A DNA stretch of 64,000 nt. Source: Pyrenophora tritici-repentis (lineage: Eukaryota > Ascomycota > Dothideomycetes > Pleosporales > Pleosporaceae). Positions 58,409-64,000 of this stretch are shown here, in pieces; position 1 is the stretch's first letter; every line of letters begins with the position of its first letter. The notes under the pieces were generated by a model that worked only from the letters and a program-made list of their open reading frames with translations, made no database searches and was not told where the DNA came from. Location: contig NC_089398.1 in NCBI RefSeq assembly GCF_003171515.1, forward strand, positions 1,488,001-1,552,000. The letters are read 5' to 3'. The translations under genes were made by a program, and so were the position numbers.

Positions 58409-61344
58409 ATGGAGCCGCAGTGGACGGCCTACTCCGACACTCCAGGCGCACGCTATTCGCACAGCATGGCCTCCCCGCAGCACGCCCCGAGGGACGCCAG
58501 CGTGGCCTCGCACATGAAGCCCGACGCCTACGCAACTCCGTCCCGCCAGAACTCAATGGCCCTGCAATCGCCCGCCGGCCCAGGCACCCGCGGGCCCGAG
58601 TACAACGACGGCGATGGCGACGTGCCCATGGAGGATGCCTACAAGCCGCGCCTAAATGTGACGCGACCCAGCCAGACGCAGCGCCAGTCACAACAGTACC
58701 TGCAGCAGGCGGAAGAGAGTGCAGCCGCGCGGAGATACTCGCCTATGAACCTGTCCCCCACATCGCCATATTCGGGCTCCACGCAGCAGGCCGGCCAGAG
58801 CTACACCAGCTTTACCCCACAGACCCAAGCCCAGTCTCAGGCCAGCAGACAGAGCCCGACGCGCAACAACCCCTACATGTCACCACCGAACAGCTACTAC
58901 TCCCCACCATGTAGGTCGAGCCTGCCCTCTTCAAGCCCTGTATTTGGCGCCCGTATACTGACAGCACTGCCTTAGCCTCGCGCCCGAATGCGCCCCAACT
59001 GCCGCCCATCCAGTCCAACATGAGCCCCGAAAGCTATTACCCACAGTCTGCCACGGCGCAATTGAACGCCGTCTACAACAGAGAGGCCCCCTCGCCGCGC
59101 GCATCCTCCAGCTCGAATGCCCAGCAATTGTCCCCTTTACCCATAGGGCGAGGACCCGTGCCTAAATTCGAAAAGTGCGTCAATACAGCCGACCTACGGC
59201 CCAAAATAAACACCCAGCCGCCCTTTCGTCGTGCCAACCCCGAGGGCGGATTTATCAGCGTGAGTAAATAAGCCAATATCAAGGCCGGGAATATGCTGAC
59301 AGTAACAATTAGCCTCTGCAAGCGCTTACTGCGCACCTCCCCATGACGTACAAGCTATGTAATGGCGGATTCAACTACCAGTCGTCGCGTAACCCCCGCC
59401 GAGTCCTCACCAAGCCGAGCAAGGGAGTAAAGAACGACGGATACGACAATGAGGACAGCGATTACATCCTCTACGTCAACGACATCCTGGGGTCGGAAGA
59501 GTCAGGGCACAAGAACCGGTACCTGATTTTGGATGTCCTAGGCCAGGGCACATTCGGACAGGTCGTCAAGTGCCAGAACTTGAAGACGCAGGAAGTTGTA
59601 GCAGTCAAGGTCATCAAGAACCGAACAGCATATTTCAACCAGAGTATGATGGAGGTCTCGGTGCTCGATCTAGTGAGTACTAGGTATTCGGAAAGTTTGG
59701 GCAATGCTAACAATTCGCAGCTGAACAAGCAAATGGACAAAAACGATGACCATCACCTGCTAAGACTCAAAGATACCTTCATCCATAGGCAACATCTGTG
59801 CTTGGTGTTCGAGTTGCTAAGTGTCAATCTCTACGAGCTAATCAAACAGAACCAGTTCCGTGGACTATCTACAACCTTAGTGCGCGTCTTCGCCCAGCAG
59901 CTAATCAACGGTCTCGCACTACTCGGCAAGGCAAAGCTCATACACTGCGACTTGAAGCCGGAGAATATCCTCCTCAAAAAGTACGTCGACTGGCTCACCT
60001 TTGCGCGCACACGTCTAACCTTTGACAGCCTCGAGAGCCCAATCATCAAGATTATCGATTTCGGTTCGGCATGCGACGAGCGCCAAACAGTGTACACGTA
60101 CATCCAGTCGCGATTCTACAGATCCCCCGAAGTCTTGCTCGGTCTACCATATTCTGCCGCAATCGATATGTGGTCACTGGGCTGCATTGTTGTGGAGCTG
60201 TTCTTGGGTCTGCCGTTGTTCCCAGGTTCTTCCGAATACAACCAGGTATCGAGGATAACAGAAATGCTCGGATTGCCACCACACTGGATGTTGGAGATGG
60301 GCAAGCAGTCGGGAGAATTTTATGAAAAGTCACAAGACGAGTACGGCCGCAAACAGTACCGGTTGAAGTCGATGGAGCAGTATTCACGCGAACACGGCAC
60401 CAAGGAGCAGCCTAGCAAGAAGTACTTTTCGGCTACCACTCTACCAGACATCATCAAGAACTACCCCATGCCGCGCAAGAACATGAAGCCAAACGAGATC
60501 GAGAGAGGTAAGCTGTGTTATCTAACAAGACATTGGTTGTAGCTCACACTCTACAGAAATGGCCAACCGAGCCGCATTTATCGATTTCGCTCAGGGACTG
60601 CTCAACCTCAATCCCTTGGAACGATGGACTCCAGCGCAAGCCAAGTTGCACCCGTTCATCACACAGGCCAAGTTCACTGGGCCATTCGTGCCCCCAATGA
60701 CCCTCAAGTCAGGCTCGAGCAGGTCCCCAGCACCTGGTGTTCAAGAACAGCAGCGATACGAAGGCATGAGCAGACAGCGGCAACAGCAGCAGCAACAAGC
60801 TGTGGCGCAACAGCAACAAGCGCAAGCAGCTCAGCATGCTGCATACGCAAACATGCAGATGAACCAATATGCAGCCGCACAAAGCCCGCAGGCTCAGCAG
60901 AACCCCTACAACATGTACAACCCGAACCACCAAGGCGCACCTCCTCCTTACCCCGCCCAAGCTGCACAATATGCTCAACCGATGAACATGATGCAACCAC
61001 AGCAGCCGCGGCAATACAATCAGCCCCAAAACCTGTATGCTCAAGCTACTACCCGTGCTGGGCGACAAAGAGCAACGACAATGGACCAGCAACAGTCTGG
61101 TCAGTCTGGTATTCCACCCGCGCTCCAACGGGTCATGAGCCATCTGGATCCTAATGCGCCTGTTCGTTTACAACCATCACCAGCTTACTACCCACCACCT
61201 CCTGATGGTGCTCCAGAGAGTGCGAGTAGCGCCAGGAGAAGAGGATCACGGGCAGGAAACTCGAACCGCAACCACAACTTTGTGCGAAATTTGGAGGACC
61301 GCACGCTAGAAGAGGGTTTCATGGGCCAGAATCATTGGCAGTGA
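58409..61344 (+). CDS. YAK1: DYRK-family protein kinase YAK1
   Basis: Dual-specificity growth-regulating kinase that acts opposite PKA in nutrient and stress response. Six exons: 58409-58910, 58976-59259, 59313-59672, 59721-59980, 60029-60507 and 60557-61344, giving 890 residues with every junction in frame. A Ser/Gln/Pro-rich N-terminus (1-~260) is followed by the kinase. The P-loop is LGQGTFGQVVK, the ATP lysine is in VAVKVIKN, the catalytic loop HCDLKPENILL, and DFGSACDE comes next with the DYRK autophosphorylation motif YTYIQSRFYRSPEV. The C-terminal third is a Gln-rich low-complexity tail (a CAG/CAA run at about 60780-60830), normal for YAK1. The kinase subfamily is clear from YTY and SRFYRSPE. 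Confidence 0.95.
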
Positions 61345-62288
61345 GAAGAGGGTTTTTGGTATCACTTTTCAAACCACGAAAAAAAGGCGCTGGCCGGCAG
61401 CGCGGAGGTGCAATAGTGGAGGAATCTCGGCGTTCTGAGTTCTCCTTGATATGCCTTTCCCGTGGGGTTCTTCCGTCAGTATCATCGTGTGCCACAAGGG
61501 CAAAGCACTATCTATGGACGGGAGACCAGGTCTGGGACTGCCGCGCGGGCCGCCTAAGTCTACAACAGTCTGGGTCGGTGCATATCACATCAGCAATGCG
61601 TATTGCCCCAACTGGCTTCGGATAGAAGTCTCTGTTCCTCCTGAAGTCAGGCTGATGACTCTACTGTATACCGGAAATTGTTGAGGAAATAAAGTTGAGT
61701 CATGTTTGGATGGTTGCCAGCAGCATGGCAGGTCTCATTAGATGTCTGAATCATGGTTCATATGCGCTCAGCAGTTGGGTCTGCGGTGGGTGGTGACACT
61801 TGTACTTTTAGTAGCATTTTTTTCACGAACCCCTTTGGCTGTGTTATCATAGCCAGACTGCACATTGAAATTGATTCAACATGACGATTGCAATACCGAG
61901 TGTTAGGTGAGATGAGGTGAGTCTTGGGCCGCTGAGGGATAAGTAAGAGAGATCGATAGAGCTCTAGTCTGTCGTTGTGGGTAAATCGAACATAGATAGC
62001 AGTAGTACATGTAGTCAGGATCTCACCCGTTCAAAATCAACTTCATCTACACAAACACCAAGGGCCTACCTTGCCATAACACGTGAACGACTGTTAGCGT
62101 GCCTGGGGTGAAAGTTCGCATCTGGTTAGGGTTAGGCGCGGGGCACACAGTCATGGCTTGGCACTGGCTCGAAATTCGGTTTTGGAAAGTTTGAACAAGG
62201 CGGCAGTGACCTCAGCAACCCACACGGCGCCCGCCACATTTCTACTCTCGATCCCTCGGGCAAATCTACACTCTCGAGACCAGCAACC
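61345..62288. other. Intergenic, about 0.94 kb
   Basis: 3' region of YAK1 and promoter of eIF3c. I see no gene, repeat or structured RNA. Confidence 0.45.
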
Positions 62289-64000
62289 ATGGCGTCCCGA
62301 TTCTTTGCCGCCAGCGACAGCTCCTCGGACGAGTCCAGCGAGGAGGAGCTCTACTCCAACGACGAGGAGTCTGAACAGGAAGACAGCGACAAGGATTCGG
62401 ACGACGATTCCGATGACGACGACTCTTCCGACTCTGGTTCGGAAACCGGTGCCAACCGTTTCTTGAAGGACGCCGACAGCGAGAGCGAGAGCGACGACGA
62501 GGACGTGAACAAGGTGCTGAAGAGCGCCAAGGACAAGCGCTTCGACGAACTGGAAGCGACCATCAGGCTCATTGAGAATGCGCAAAAGATCAATGATTGG
62601 GCGGTTATCTCCGAACGTACGTCTATCTGGAACATGGGCGGGTGAACGACGTGGTGGGGCACTTGGACATGGACAATGCTGACAGAAAGACATGCAGAGT
62701 TCGACAAACTCATCCGCCAGGTCCCTACCCTGACCAAGCAGAACGATGGCAAGATCCCAAAACTCTACATCCAGGCCGTCGCCGATCTCGAGACGGTCGT
62801 GGTCGAGACACACGAGAAGCAAAAGGTCACACCCAAGAAGATGAACGCCGTCAACGGCCGTGGCTTCAACGCTGTCCGCCAGAAAATCAAGAAGCACAAC
62901 CGCGACTACGAAAAGGACATCAACGCCTACCGGGAGAACAAGGAGGAGTTCATGCGCGAGGAGGAGGAAGTCATCCAGGCGCCCAAGGAAAAGAAGAAGA
63001 ACAAGATCCCACAACTCGGTACTGAGGTCGTTGATGAGGCCACAGACGACGGCTTCATCACCGTTGGCGCTGGTGGCAAGGCTGTTCTCTACACTCCCGA
63101 GGGTATCCTCAAGCACCTCCGGGCCATTGTCGAGCAACGTGGTCGCAAGAACTCAGACAAGCTGGAGCACATCCGAACCCTGGAGAAGCTCTTCGATGTC
63201 GCCATCAACGACTACCAGAAGGTCCGCGTTCTGCTCACCCTCATCTCGACACGTTTCGATTTGACCTCTGGTACCGCAAGCCACATGCACCAGGATCAGT
63301 GGAAGCTGTAAGTATATCCATATCCTCCTTTAACAACAATATACTCACAATCATCCAGGGCTGATCAAGAGTTCGGAAAGCTCCTGCAAATCCTCGAGAA
63401 CAGCGAAGAGATCGTCGTCATCGAGAACGCCGAGGAGTGGGAGGATGACGAGAAGCTGCCCACCATCACACCTGGCGAGATCTTCCGCATCCCAGGAAGC
63501 ATCGTTTCCTTCGTCGAGAGGCTCGATGACGAGCTCACCCGTTCACTCCAGCACATTGACCCCCACACTTCTGAGTACATCGAGCGGTTGACTGACGAGG
63601 CCCTGCTGTACGCTCAGCTTGTGCGCACTCTGGTATACGTTGAGAGCATGAAGAAGAACCCTGCCCTAGACCTTCCACAAGAGCCACTCAACCGCATTGT
63701 TATGCGGAGATTGGAGCATGTCTACTTCAAGGTACGTCTGTATTCTGCTAATGGGAAAGCACCATTGCTAACATATGCAGCCTTCGCAAGTCATCACTAT
63801 CCTTGAGAACAACGTATGGAAGGCCATCCCCGAGAGCCTCGACTCTGAAATCACTCCTCGCGCCATCTCCAACGATACCGCCTCCCTCGTCCAAACCCTC
63901 TGCACATACCTCTTCCAGAACAGCGAGGGCATTATCCGTGCCAGGGCGATGCTGTGCCAGATTTACTTCCTGTCTCTACACGACCAGTACTACAAGGCTC
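62289..64000 (+). CDS. NIP1: Translation initiation factor eIF3 subunit c (NIP1), 5' part, cut by window edge
   Basis: Core eIF3 subunit that links the 40S ribosome to eIF1 and eIF5. Exons 62289-62616, 62686-63307, 63359-63731 and 63781 onward run off the end at 64000. The N-terminus [20 protein letters not shown] with a long Asp/Ser tract is the eIF3c signature. It continues with [49 protein letters not shown] and [20 protein letters not shown], then [18 protein letters not shown], all eIF3c. Introns are 48-69 bp and keep frame. About 515 of an expected ~860 residues are visible; the PCI domain lies beyond the window. The acidic stretch makes long antisense frames that are not genes. Confidence 0.95.

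Noticed and set aside
62151..63137. 328-codon open frame on the minus strand
   Set aside because: It is the antisense of the acidic eIF3c N-terminus; Asp/Glu-rich coding gives long open antisense frames.
1..64000. CRISPR arrays, bacterial operons, riboswitches or phage features
   Set aside because: Spliceosomal introns and eukaryotic gene content throughout; no regularly spaced direct repeats were seen.

Overview
The window is nuclear DNA of a filamentous ascomycete. Genes are compact and mostly interrupted by 47-110 bp introns with GTRNGY donors and CTAAC branch points. The protein set (SAGA subunit GCN5, splicing factors BUD13 and AAR2, ESCRT-II subunit SNF8, kinase YAK1, eIF3c, a SidC/NPS2-type siderophore synthetase) and a copia element whose internal stops are all TAG point to Pezizomycotina. 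I think Dothideomycetes/Pleosporales most likely, but that is inference.

Layout. 1-2429 is the 3' part of a decayed Ty1/copia retrotransposon ending in a 153 bp LTR. 2516-31990 is a housekeeping block: GCN5 (-), BUD13 (-), an alkyltransferase-like gene (+), a small unknown gene (+), an HSL-type hydrolase (+), two large low-complexity unknown proteins (-), an AFG2-like AAA ATPase (-), a large predicted mitochondrial protein (+), SNF8 (-), AAR2 (+), a LITAF-domain protein (+) and a PAP2 lipid phosphatase (+). 32222-57351 is a three-gene siderophore cluster: a 5,384-residue NRPS (-), a full-size ABC-B transporter (+) divergent from it, and L-ornithine N5-monooxygenase (+). 58409-64000 holds YAK1 (+) and the 5' part of eIF3c (+), cut by the window edge.

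How the cluster should work. The monooxygenase makes N5-hydroxyornithine. This is acylated by an enzyme not seen here, and the NRPS (A-T-C x4, then T-C, T-C) assembles a cyclic hydroxamate of the ferricrocin class. The ABC protein is a plausible exporter or compartment transporter. Three exact ATCTGATAA sites, the motif reported for the SreA/SRE family of iron repressors, lie in the two intergenic regions that drive these genes, so iron repression is predicted.

Most noteworthy observations: the SreA-type sites; a diverged ~65 bp repeat present four times within 1.8 kb, two copies inside one intron of the PAP2 gene; two genes (SNF8 and the LITAF gene) each carrying two apparent +1 slips in G/C homopolymers; seven internal stops in the retroelement, all TAG; and an AFG2-like ATPase whose first ATPase domain appears catalytically dead. 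Exon boundaries were worked out by hand from splice signals and reading-frame continuity, and no similarity search was run.
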